Source: an uncultured Acidobacteriota bacterium (lineage in GTDB: Bacteria > Acidobacteriota > Vicinamibacteria > Vicinamibacterales > CAVVIG01). From it: a stretch of 59,713 bases of DNA. A program made the translations under genes and the position numbers. The notes under the pieces are model-generated. The model saw only the letters and a program-made list of their open reading frames with translations. It made no database searches and was not told where the DNA came from. This document shows positions 1 through 7,421 of the stretch, in pieces (position 1 is the first letter of the stretch; every line of letters starts with the position of its first letter). The stretch spans positions 24,699-84,411 of the forward strand of contig CADEDC010000016.1 of NCBI GenBank assembly GCA_902825985.1, written 5' to 3'.

Positions 1-1
1 C

Positions 2-673
2 GGCGAGCGGCTCGATGTCGAGTTCGTCCCTGGCGCCGCGTGGAGCGGCTTCAGCCGGTATCAGGGCGGCTATCGCAGCACGATGGCCGTCAACACGCAG
101 TGGCCGCTGCCGGTCGATCGCGTGCTCGACCTGGCGTGTCACGAAGGCTACCCCGGGCATCACGTGATCAACAGCCTGCGGGATCAGCATCTGGTCGGGC
201 GCAACGGCTGGATCGAAGCGGCACCGCTCCTCACCTTCAGTCCACCGGGATTCGCGAACGAGGCGCTCGCCAGCGCTGCCCCGCGGCTGGTGTTCACCGA
301 CGCGGCGCGCCTGCGCGTGGTCCGCGATGAGCTGTTTCCGCTGGCCGGCCTCGATCCGGTCGGCGCCGAACGGCACGTGCAGATCAGCCTGGCGTTGGCG
401 CGGCTCGACGGCCGGACGGCTGAGATCACGCGCGCCTATCTCACCGGTGAACGCGACGTCGGCGCCACCACCGAGGCATTCCGGACGTCGGCCGCGATGG
501 ACCGTCCGGAAGCCACCCTGCAGTTCATCGACGGGTATCGCGCGTATGCCACCGCCTACAGCGGCGGACGAGCGACCGCCTGGCAGCTGGTGGGGCCCGA
601 CCGGCCCGATGCCGAACGCTGGCAGCGCTATCGCGCGCTGATGCTCCAGGGCCGGCTGTCGGATGTACGCTGA
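2..673 (+). CDS. DUF885-family protein, C-terminal part (partial)
   Basis: The frame is already open at base 2 and ends at TGA 671-673, so only about the last 223 residues are present. The motif HEGYPGHH (bases 140-163) is the hallmark of DUF885 proteins, which are often exported, have a putative zinc-metallopeptidase fold and are usually 550-600 residues long. The rest of the segment is a mostly helical tail ending in RLSDVR. The substrate of this family is not established, so peptidase activity is an inference from the histidine/glutamate motif. The next gene starts at the stop codon, which suggests shared transcription. Confidence 0.75.
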   Translation, partial: GERLDVEFVPGAAWSGFSRYQGGYRSTMAVNTQWPLPVDRVLDLACHEGYPGHHVINSLRDQHLVGRNGWIEAAPLLTFSPPGFANEALASAAPRLVFTDAARLRVVRDELFPLAGLDPVGAERHVQISLALARLDGRTAEITRAYLTGERDVGATTEAFRTSAAMDRPEATLQFIDGYRAYATAYSGGRATAWQLVGPDRPDAERWQRYRALMLQGRLSDVR

Positions 674-1919
674 GGCCGTGACGATACTCATTGCCGACCC
701 GTTCGAAACCAGTGGCCTCGATGCCCTGCGCGCTGCCGGCTGCGCAGTGCTCCACGAGCCAGGACTGCAGGACGAGGCGCTGGTCGACCGCATCCGCGCG
801 TGCGGCGCCCGCGTCCTGGTCGTCCGTAGCACGACGGTGACGGCCGCGGCGCTCGAGGCCGGCTCGCTCGCCCTGGTGGTGCGCGCCGGCGCCGGCTACA
901 ACACCATCGATGTCGCAGCCGCGTCGCGTCTTGGCATCTACGTGGCGAATTGCCCGGGCAAGAATGCCATCGCTGTGGCCGAGTTGACGATGGGGCTCAT
1001 CCTGGCGATCGATCGGCGGATCGTCGACAATACCGCCGACCTGCGCGCCGGACGCTGGAACAAGAAGGAGTACTCCAAGGCGCGCGGCCTCGCCGGCCGG
1101 ACGCTTGGCCTGCTCGGCTACGGCAACATCGGCCGCGAGGTGGCGCGGCGGGCACACGCCTGCGGCATGACGGTCCTTGCGTGGAGCCGCCGCTTCGTCG
1201 GCCCAGCCGGCCCGGCGGCGCCCGCCGGACCCGGAGGGAAGGACGACACTGCCGGCGTCCCCGTCGAGATCGTGGCCACACCGCACGACCTTGCCGCACG
1301 TGCCGACGTCCTGAGCGTCCATCTGGCGCTGACGGCCGACACCAGGATGTTCGTCAACGACGAGATCCTGAGCCGATTGAAGCCGGCGTCGTACTTCATC
1401 AACACCTCACGCGCCGAGATCGTCGACACCGGCGCGCTGGTCCGGGCGATCTCCGAACGCGGCGTGCGAGCCGGACTCGACGTCTTCGATGGCGAACCGG
1501 CGGCCGGCACTGGCGCATTCGTGACGCCAATCATGGCGCTGCCGGCAGTCTATGGCACCCACCACATCGGCGCCTCCACCGACCAGGCCCAGGAAGCCAT
1601 TGCCGCCGAAACGGTCCGCATCATCCTGGCATTCCAACGGACCGGCACCGTGTCGACCGCCGTGAACCTGGCGACCAGGACGGCCGCCTCGCACATGCTG
1701 GTCGTCCGCCACCACGATCGGCCTGGCGTACTGGCGCACGTCTTCGAGCAGCTTCGCCTGGGCGGCATCAACGTCCAGGAGACCGAGAACATCATCTTCG
1801 AGGGTGCGCGGGCAGCGGTGGCGCGCATCAACATCGACTCGTCGCCGGGCGAAGCGGTGATGGACGCCATCCGATCCGGCAACGCCGATGTCATCGACCT
1901 TTCGCTCGTCACCCTCTAG
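663..1919 (+). CDS. D-2-hydroxyacid dehydrogenase with C-terminal ACT domain (phosphoglycerate dehydrogenase-like)
   Basis: NAD-dependent oxidation of a D-2-hydroxyacid, most likely 3-phosphoglycerate in serine synthesis. The Rossmann motif is GYGNIGREVARRA. The catalytic triad of the family is visible as Arg in FINTSRAEIVDTGAL, Glu in DVFDGEPAAG and His in YGTHHIGAST. About 75 C-terminal residues from HMLVVRHHDRPGVLAHVF form an ACT-type regulatory domain, as in serine-sensitive SerA proteins. A GTG at 678 (VTILIADPF) fits the family N-terminus at least as well as the ATG at 663, which overlaps the previous gene by 11 bases. Another 2-hydroxyacid substrate is possible. The serine-glyoxylate-type aminotransferase at the far end of the window is the only metabolically related gene seen. 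Confidence 0.9.
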   Translation: MYAEAVTILIADPFETSGLDALRAAGCAVLHEPGLQDEALVDRIRACGARVLVVRSTTVTAAALEAGSLALVVRAGAGYNTIDVAAASRLGIYVANCPGKNAIAVAELTMGLILAIDRRIVDNTADLRAGRWNKKEYSKARGLAGRTLGLLGYGNIGREVARRAHACGMTVLAWSRRFVGPAGPAAPAGPGGKDDTAGVPVEIVATPHDLAARADVLSVHLALTADTRMFVNDEILSRLKPASYFINTSRAEIVDTGALVRAISERGVRAGLDVFDGEPAAGTGAFVTPIMALPAVYGTHHIGASTDQAQEAIAAETVRIILAFQRTGTVSTAVNLATRTAASHMLVVRHHDRPGVLAHVFEQLRLGGINVQETENIIFEGARAAVARINIDSSPGEAVMDAIRSGNADVIDLSLVTL

Positions 1920-1934
1920 GCGGACGCGGTCCGC
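1920..1934. terminator. small hairpin directly after the dehydrogenase stop
   Basis: A six-base perfect stem (GCGGAC / GTCCGC) with a three-base loop begins at the base after the TAG stop. There is no T-run, so it could pause or terminate transcription only weakly. It may be chance in GC-rich DNA. Confidence 0.25.
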
Positions 1935-1945
1935 GGGCGGCGTCT

Positions 1946-1974
1946 GCGACACTGTCGGGGTAGCGACGTATGAT
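1946..1974 (+). promoter_or_regulatory. possible sigma-70 promoter of the small membrane protein
   Basis: GCGACA (4/6 to TTGACA), 17 bases, TATGAT (5/6 to TATAAT). The predicted start point near 1981 lies beyond the first ATG (1977) and almost on the second (1983). If the promoter is real, the gene starts at 1983 with almost no leader. Confidence 0.3.
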
Positions 1975-1976
1975 GG

Positions 1977-2441
1977 ATGAGCATGTATCTGACCGTCCTC
2001 ACCCTTCATTCCTGGAACCGCTGGCTCGCTCTCATCCTCGGCGCCATCGCGACGGTCAACGCCTTCCGGCACCCTCCGCCCGTCGTCGAGGGACGACCGC
2101 GCGGGTCGCGATGGGACACCGTATTCATGGCAGCGGTCGACCTGCAGGTGCTGTTCGGCCTGCTGCTGTATTTTGGCCTCAGCCCGTACAGCACCGAGGC
2201 GATGAACGACGTCTCCGCCGCGATGAAGTCGTCGACCCTCCGATTCTGGGGCGTCGAGCACGAGGTCATGGCGTTCGCGGGCGTCATCCTCGTCAGGCTC
2301 GGTCGAATCCTGGCGGTCAGCGGCCGAACCCCTGAGGTTCGCCGGTCGCGGCGTCTGACGTGCTTCACCGTCGCCATGGTCCTGATGGTGGCCGCCGCCT
2401 TCCTGCAGCGCCGCCCCTGGTTCCGGGCCTGGCCGGCCTAG
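1977..2441 (+). CDS. small integral membrane protein, four predicted helices
   Basis: 154 residues with hydrophobic stretches around residues 10-28, 48-68, 90-110 and 125-145. The N-terminus LHSWNRWLALILG has the LHS-x-x-RW pattern seen in small uncharacterised bacterial membrane proteins. Conserved-looking histidines (LHSW, EHEVMAF) could bind heme or metal as in small cytochrome b-like proteins, but no heme motif is decisive. The start could be ATG 1977 or 1983. Function is not recognised. It stands alone between the dehydrogenase and the DUF3179 gene. Confidence 0.7.
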   Translation: MSMYLTVLTLHSWNRWLALILGAIATVNAFRHPPPVVEGRPRGSRWDTVFMAAVDLQVLFGLLLYFGLSPYSTEAMNDVSAAMKSSTLRFWGVEHEVMAFAGVILVRLGRILAVSGRTPEVRRSRRLTCFTVAMVLMVAAAFLQRRPWFRAWPA

Positions 2442-2500
2442 CGGCTGGTCACTGGGGGGTGCCCGACTCACGGTCATCGCCGCGCCCGTCGCGCCGGGAG

Positions 2501-2527
2501 TTGCGACGCGTGGCTCCATGCTAGGCT
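2501..2527 (+). promoter_or_regulatory. weak promoter candidate before the DUF3179 gene
   Basis: TTGCGA, a 15-base spacer and TAGGCT preceded by TGC (extended -10 type), 34 bases before the GTG start. The spacing is short and the match modest. Confidence 0.2.
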
Positions 2528-2560
2528 GTAGCCGCGGTTCCACACGCGCTGGAGTACGCG

Positions 2561-4060
2561 GTGCCGAAAGCATTCACCCTCATCGGCTTGACCGTCGCAT
2601 TGGCCGCGGTGACCGGTGCGGTCGCCGCGCAGACGGCACCGCCGCCGATCATCCGCTTCGTCGAGGCGACACGGGAAGACGATCGGATCGCGACACCGGC
2701 GCTGCGCGACATCGCGGCCGGCTGGCAGGACGCGTACGCCGCCCTCCTCATCGACCTCGCGCGCATGATGCGGGCGCCACGGATTCCAGCCGCTGGTTCG
2801 CTCGTTCCGGACCCTGGTAGCGCCGGCGATTCGGGCGGCGATGACGCCGGTGACGGCCGGCCGCGCGGCGGCGGCCTGCCCGACCTCGCCGATCGCGGCT
2901 CGCCGATCCGGCGCCGGCTGATCGCCTTCCTCGACCGCCAGACTCGCAAGAACTTCGGCGACGATCTCGACCGCTGGCGGGCCTGGATCTGGTCGCTTCC
3001 CTACGAGCCGCATCCGGAGTACGCGGCCCTCAAGAGCATCATCTACGGCCAGATCGATCCGAAGATGCGGGCGTTCTTTCCGCCCGGTGTCCGATCGGCG
3101 ATCCGGCTGGACGAAATCGACTGGGGTGGCGTCACGGTGAACGGCATCCCGCCGCTGCGCCGGCCGCGCGTCGTCACGCCGGCGGACGCGAAGTACCTGA
3201 GGGATTCGCACGTCGTCTTCGGGATCGTCATCAACGGCGAAGCGCGCGCCTATCCGAAACGGATTCTCGCGTGGCACGAGATGGCGATCGACCGCATCGG
3301 CGGCATCGACCTGACCATCGTCTACTGTACGCTGTGCGGCACCGTCATCCCCTACGAGAGCACGATTGGCGACCGGGGATTCCGGTTCGGCACGAGCGGC
3401 CTGCTCTACCAGTCGAACAAGCTGATGTTCGACGAGGATTCGAACTCGCTCTGGTCGTCGATCGAAGGCAAGCCGGTCGTCGGGTCGCTGGTCGGCTCGG
3501 GCCTGCAGCTGCGCATGCGGCCGGTCGTGACGACGACCTGGAAGGAGTGGCGCACCGCGCATCCACAGACGACGGTACTGTCGATCAACACCGGCTTCAC
3601 ACGCGACTACTCCGAAGGCGCCGCCTATCGCGACTACTTCTCGCACGACCGGCTGATGTTCCAGGTGTCGAAGGCGGATCGACGGCTCGCCAACAAGGCC
3701 GAGGTGCTGACCCTCCGGGTCGCCGGCGCCGCGGCCGGCGACGCCGCCGTGCCGGTCGCCATCGAAGCGCGGTTCCTCCAGGGCAAACCGGTCTTCTCGT
3801 TCGACGCGGCCGGCCAGCGCTACGCCGTGATCACGTCACCAGGCGGCGCCAACCGCGTGTATCGGGTCGCGGCACCATTTCCCGAGCAGCGGGCCACCGA
3901 CGTCATCCGCGACGTGCGGGGTCGGGCGTGGACGGTCACCGAGGACGCGCTGGTCGCCGCCGATGATGCCACGATCCTGGCGCCACGCATCGCCGCGCAG
4001 CGTGCGTTCTGGTTCGGCTGGTACGCACAGTTTCCCGACACCATCCTCATTCAGCGCTGA
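2561..4060 (+). CDS. DUF3179-domain exported protein
   Basis: 499 residues starting at GTG 2561, with GGAG six bases upstream. The N-terminus LIGLTVALAAVTGAVAAQ is a signal peptide. Residues about 170-400 carry the DUF3179 core: YCTLCGTVIPYES with its CxxC pair, FRFGTSGLLYQSNKLMFDE, NSLWSSIEGKPVVG and, later, the FSHDRLMFQVSKADRR segment. The molecular function of DUF3179 is unknown. An acidic glycine-rich insert (about residues 85-110) separates an N-terminal region from this core. The last 14 bases overlap the converging ECF sigma gene. Confidence 0.85.
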   Translation: MPKAFTLIGLTVALAAVTGAVAAQTAPPPIIRFVEATREDDRIATPALRDIAAGWQDAYAALLIDLARMMRAPRIPAAGSLVPDPGSAGDSGGDDAGDGRPRGGGLPDLADRGSPIRRRLIAFLDRQTRKNFGDDLDRWRAWIWSLPYEPHPEYAALKSIIYGQIDPKMRAFFPPGVRSAIRLDEIDWGGVTVNGIPPLRRPRVVTPADAKYLRDSHVVFGIVINGEARAYPKRILAWHEMAIDRIGGIDLTIVYCTLCGTVIPYESTIGDRGFRFGTSGLLYQSNKLMFDEDSNSLWSSIEGKPVVGSLVGSGLQLRMRPVVTTTWKEWRTAHPQTTVLSINTGFTRDYSEGAAYRDYFSHDRLMFQVSKADRRLANKAEVLTLRVAGAAAGDAAVPVAIEARFLQGKPVFSFDAAGQRYAVITSPGGANRVYRVAAPFPEQRATDVIRDVRGRAWTVTEDALVAADDATILAPRIAAQRAFWFGWYAQFPDTILIQR

Positions 4061-4727
4061 ACCTCGGTTCGGTCCTCGCGAAGACCGGCTCGAGCAGCAT
4101 CGCCAGCGCCTGCCTGGCGCGGTGCAGGCGCGTCTTGACCGCCCCCTGGCTGACACCGAGCGCGCGGGCGGTTTCCTCGGTATCCAGTTCCTCCAGGTCC
4201 CGCAGCAGCAGGACGGTGCGGTAGGCCTCCGGCAGCGACGCAATCGCCGCGCGCACGCGCGCGCGCACCTCGTGCCGCGCCAGCTGCTGCTCGGCGTCCT
4301 CGCCCCAGTCGCTCAGCGGCTCGGCGTGATGGCCGTCCTCCAGGAATCGCGGCAGCAGATCCTCGATGGCCTGCTCCGGCTTCCGCGATCGCGAACGCAG
4401 TTTCATCAGCGCCATGTTGACGGCGATGCGGTGCAGCCAGGTGGCGAGCCGGCAGTGGCCGTTGAAATCGGGGAGGGCGCGAAACGCCGACAGGAAGGCC
4501 TGCTGCACCGCGTCCTGAGCGTCCTCCTCGTTGCGCAGCAGTCGGCGGGCGACGGCCAGCAGATGCGGCGTCTCCTGTCGGACCAGCTGTTCGTACGCAG
4601 CCTCGTCATTGTGACGCAGCCGATCGACGAACGGCCGCTCCGTCAGGAAGCCGGGTTCCGCCTCTCTCGCCGGCGGCGCCGCCGGTAGTCCCGGCACTCG
4701 ACCGAACATTTCAACACGAGCGGTCAT
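4047..4727 (-). CDS. ECF-family RNA polymerase sigma factor
   Basis: 226 residues. Region 2 is visible as DEAAYEQLVRQETPHLLAVARRLL through EDAQDAVQQAFLSAFRALPDF. Region 4 is SLPEAYRTVLLLRDLEELDTEETARALGVSQGAVKTRLHRAR, with the usual helix-turn-helix. There is no region 3, as expected for ECF factors. The start ATG at 4727 has a strong Shine-Dalgarno (GGGGGAG); longer starts would run into the STAS gene. It overlaps the 3' end of the STAS gene by 17 bases, so the two are translationally coupled and probably share the sigma-54 promoter at 5004-5019. No anti-sigma gene is adjacent. Six GTAAC...CATCSAA boxes at 10.8-29.3 kb are candidate targets, which is an inference. Confidence 0.93.
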   Translation of the reverse strand: MTARVEMFGRVPGLPAAPPAREAEPGFLTERPFVDRLRHNDEAAYEQLVRQETPHLLAVARRLLRNEEDAQDAVQQAFLSAFRALPDFNGHCRLATWLHRIAVNMALMKLRSRSRKPEQAIEDLLPRFLEDGHHAEPLSDWGEDAEQQLARHEVRARVRAAIASLPEAYRTVLLLRDLEELDTEETARALGVSQGAVKTRLHRARQALAMLLEPVFARTEPRFSAE

Positions 4728-4971
4728 CGTTCTCCCCCCACACGAGCGATTCCAGGAATGCCGAGGCGTTCGTGAGGACGACACCGCTCGATGCCAGCCG
4801 GCGCAGCAGCATGATGCCGCGAAGGTCGGCGTAGGTGACCTGCCGCAGGTCGACGCGCAGCGCACTCCCGTCTTCGCCTTCGACGACCTTCGCGAATTCG
4901 TCTACCCAGCCAGCCACGAGCCGGCCGGTCAGCTCGACCCCCCCGGCGCCTGTGGTCGTGATCTTCAACAT
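4711..4971 (-). CDS. STAS-domain protein (anti-sigma factor antagonist-like)
   Basis: 86 residues from MLKITTTGAGGVELTGRL. It has the beta-alpha pattern of a STAS domain, including LRVDLRQVTYADLRGIMLLRRLA, which corresponds to the strand and phospho-loop region where antagonists carry a Ser or Thr. Here the loop has Tyr-Ala-Asp instead of the usual Asp-Ser-Ser/Gly, so phosphorylation control may be lost. I chose ATG 4971 because GGAG lies nine bases upstream and because the sigma-54 promoter at 5004-5019 would start transcription near 4993. An in-frame ATG at 4986 would then have almost no leader. The gene runs into the ECF sigma gene (17-base overlap), so a role in controlling that sigma factor or its anti-sigma is likely. 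Confidence 0.75.
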   Translation of the reverse strand: MLKITTTGAGGVELTGRLVAGWVDEFAKVVEGEDGSALRVDLRQVTYADLRGIMLLRRLASSGVVLTNASAFLESLVWGENDDRSC

Positions 4972-5003
4972 GGCCGTGTTCTCCATCGTTCGTCCCAGGC
5001 ATG

Positions 5004-5019
5004 GGCAACGGTTGTGCCA
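5004..5019 (-). promoter_or_regulatory. sigma-54 (-24/-12) promoter of the STAS-ECF sigma operon
   Basis: Read on the minus strand: TGGCACAACCGTTGCC. GG and GC are exactly ten bases apart, matching the consensus TGGCACG-N4-TTGC almost perfectly. The predicted start point near 4993 is about 22 bases before ATG 4971. The gene immediately upstream on the same strand encodes a sigma-54 activator. Confidence 0.7.
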
Positions 5020-5075
5020 CGACCGCCGGATGATTTCGCCTGGGTTTCCCGATGGTTTCGGCACGGCCCGCCCGT

Positions 5076-5106
5076 GACATCTCGCGGCGGCGACATGTCG
5101 CGGCGG
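5076..5106 (-). promoter_or_regulatory. repeated dyad, candidate enhancer (UAS) for the sigma-54 activator
   Basis: Two direct copies of a 15-base element, GACATCTCGCGGCGG (5076-5090) and GACATGTCGCGGCGG (5092-5106), lie 16 bases apart. The second contains the perfect palindrome CGACATGTCG (5091-5100). They lie about 83-113 bases upstream of the predicted sigma-54 start point, the normal place for enhancer-binding protein sites. A further 11-base tandem pair, GCGGTCGCGGC twice, follows at about 5111-5132. Binding is inferred, not shown. Confidence 0.5.
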
Positions 5107-5185
5107 CAGCGCGGTCGCGGCGCGGTCGCGGCGTTACTGCGGCGCGGCGCGGGCCAACAGGCGGAGGTGGGGCGGCGAGACGAAC

Positions 5186-7411
5186 CTAGGGACGGGGCCG
5201 AACGATGCCGAGCTTCTTCATCCGGCTTCGCAGTGTGCTGGAATTGAGGCCGAGCACCGCCGCGGCGGCGCCATCGCCTTCGACGACCCAGTTCACATGG
5301 TTCAGGACCGCGATGATGTGCCGCCGCTCGACGTTCTCGAGGGTGGCCACCGGCAGGCCGGCCTCGGCCGGCGCGGACGCGGGCGCGAGCGGCGGGACGG
5401 CAGCAACAGCGCCTGCCGTGGCGGCGCCGGACCGGTGGTGCTGCGGCAGCGGCAACAGTTCGTCGCCCAGCTCGAGCACCGGCCCGCGGGCAAGGACGAC
5501 AGCGCGTTCGATGAGGTTGGCAAGCTCGCGCACGTTGCCAGGCCAGTCGTAGCCGGTGAGCCGGTCGAGGGACGCCTTCGAGATGGAGTCGATGTGCTTG
5601 CCGAACTCGCGGGCAAAGCGGCTGGTGAAGAAGTGGGCGAGCAGTTCGACATCGGTGCCGCGCTCCCGCAATGGTGGCATGACGATCGGAAAGACGTTCA
5701 ACCGGTAGTAGAGGTCCGCACGGAATCGTCCTGCTGCCACTTCCGCGGCCAGGTCGCGGTTCGTGGCGGTGATCACACGCACGTCCACCTTCTTCGTCTG
5801 GCTGCTGCCCACCGGCTCGATTTCGCGCTCCTGCAGAACGCGCAGCAGTTTCACCTGGGTCTCGGCTGGCAGTTCGCCGACTTCGTCCAGGAAGATGGTG
5901 CCGCCATGGGCGACCTCGAAACGGCCGGCGCGCGCGGTGAGCGCACCGGTGAACGCGCCGCGAACGTGGCCGAACAGCTCGCTCTCGACCAGACCGGCGG
6001 AAATCGCCGAGCAGTTCACCTTCACGAGCGGCCGGCCGCGCCGCGGGCTGCGGTCGTGAATGGCGCGGGCAATCAACTCCTTGCCGGTGCCGGTCTCGCC
6101 GAGGATCAGGACGGTCGACGGCGTCTGCGCGACGGTCTGCACGGTGGACAGGACGCGCGCGATGGCCGGGCTGCGTCCGACGATTTCGCTGAAATCGTGC
6201 GCCTGCTGAATCTCCTCCTTCAGATAGACGTTTTCGACCTCGAGCCGATCGCGCCGCTCGGCCAGCTGCTCGTAGGCGAAGCAATGGTCCACCGCCACGG
6301 CCACGGCGCTGGCTACCCGTTCCAGCAGCGTCACCGGGATCTCGCGATAGGCATCCGGCAGCGTGGACATGAAGAACAGCGCGCCAAAGCTGCGATTCTC
6401 GCGGATGAGCGGCAGCGCGCAGAGCGACTCCATCCCCTCGCGTGCCATGACGACGAACGTCATCGGGAACCGTTCGCGCAGGTCGGCGCGCGTCGCCGCC
6501 ACGTAGAATCGCCGGTTCTCCTGCGCCCACCGGCACGCCGTTCCGGCCGACGGGAACTCCTCGATCATCGGGCCGGCTGACGGCTGGTCGAGCGCCAGCA
6601 CGTGGACGCGCAGCGATTCGGGCCCGGTCGGCACCTCGATGCCGAACCGCTCGCAGCGCAGCAGGGGCTTGACGCACCGCGACAACTCGGAAAAGAGATC
6701 CGCCCGGCGCAGGTGCCGGGCGCTCGACTGATTGATCTCCAGCAAAGCCTGCAGTTCGCTGTAGGCGAGGTCCAGCCGCTGCCGGGCCGACTGCAGATCG
6801 GTGCGGGTGCTTTCGAACTGCACCTCGAGTTCGTCGAACGCCCGCCGCTGCAGCGCCTCGGCATGCAGCCGCTCCATTTCCACCCGCGCCCGGTTGGCAA
6901 AGACGTCGAAAATCGCCAGGCCGCGCGGATCCTCGGTCATCGGCCGGGTGTCGAGCGCCGCGAGGTGGCCGAGCGTCTGCCCGTGCGTGCCCTTGAGCGG
7001 CACACCGAGATAGCTGCGGACGCCGAGGTCGGCCAGTGCCGAATCCTCCGGAAACAGCCGCGCCACGTGGTCCTTGTACAGACAGAACTGGCCGGCGATG
7101 ACCCGTTCGCACGGCGTGCCCGGCAGCCCGTACTCGACGTTCGGCCCCCAGTCACGCTGCGCCCAGAAGGCAATCGTGCGCACGCGGTCCGAGGCGCCGG
7201 CGAATTCGGCCACGAACGCGTACTCGACCTGCAGGGACTGCGCCAGGTTCTTGACGAGTGCCCGGAGGAAATCGAGTCCGGCTTTGTCGGCGGTCGCCTC
7301 CACGACCGGCCGAAACGCCAGTTCGGCGTTCCACTTCGTCAGGCTGGCGTCCGCCGACGCGGCATCGCGTTCGAGCGCCTGCACCGGAGCTGGTTTCGAG
7401 GCCTCGCTCAT
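5186..7411 (-). CDS. sigma-54-dependent transcriptional activator with GAF sensor domains
   Basis: 741 residues. There are two GAF-type sensor modules (about residues 40-195 and 235-385) joined by a helical linker. The AAA+ domain has Walker A GETGTGKE at residues 438-445, an intact GAFTGA loop at 485-490 that contacts sigma-54, and the Walker B segment GGTIFLDEVGE. The R-finger region follows, then a C-terminal Fis-type helix-turn-helix ending NSSTLRSRMKKLGI. The architecture resembles FhlA/NorR-type activators that sense a small ligand directly; the ligand is unknown. The gene is ten bases downstream of the debranching enzyme gene, so it is the last gene of the NDH/debranching operon. A sigma-54 promoter with upstream repeats lies immediately downstream, in front of the STAS-ECF pair, and is its obvious target. 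Confidence 0.93.
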   Translation of the reverse strand: MSEASKPAPVQALERDAASADASLTKWNAELAFRPVVEATADKAGLDFLRALVKNLAQSLQVEYAFVAEFAGASDRVRTIAFWAQRDWGPNVEYGLPGTPCERVIAGQFCLYKDHVARLFPEDSALADLGVRSYLGVPLKGTHGQTLGHLAALDTRPMTEDPRGLAIFDVFANRARVEMERLHAEALQRRAFDELEVQFESTRTDLQSARQRLDLAYSELQALLEINQSSARHLRRADLFSELSRCVKPLLRCERFGIEVPTGPESLRVHVLALDQPSAGPMIEEFPSAGTACRWAQENRRFYVAATRADLRERFPMTFVVMAREGMESLCALPLIRENRSFGALFFMSTLPDAYREIPVTLLERVASAVAVAVDHCFAYEQLAERRDRLEVENVYLKEEIQQAHDFSEIVGRSPAIARVLSTVQTVAQTPSTVLILGETGTGKELIARAIHDRSPRRGRPLVKVNCSAISAGLVESELFGHVRGAFTGALTARAGRFEVAHGGTIFLDEVGELPAETQVKLLRVLQEREIEPVGSSQTKKVDVRVITATNRDLAAEVAAGRFRADLYYRLNVFPIVMPPLRERGTDVELLAHFFTSRFAREFGKHIDSISKASLDRLTGYDWPGNVRELANLIERAVVLARGPVLELGDELLPLPQHHRSGAATAGAVAAVPPLAPASAPAEAGLPVATLENVERRHIIAVLNHVNWVVEGDGAAAAVLGLNSSTLRSRMKKLGIVRPRP

Positions 7412-7421
7412 GGCTCCCCGA

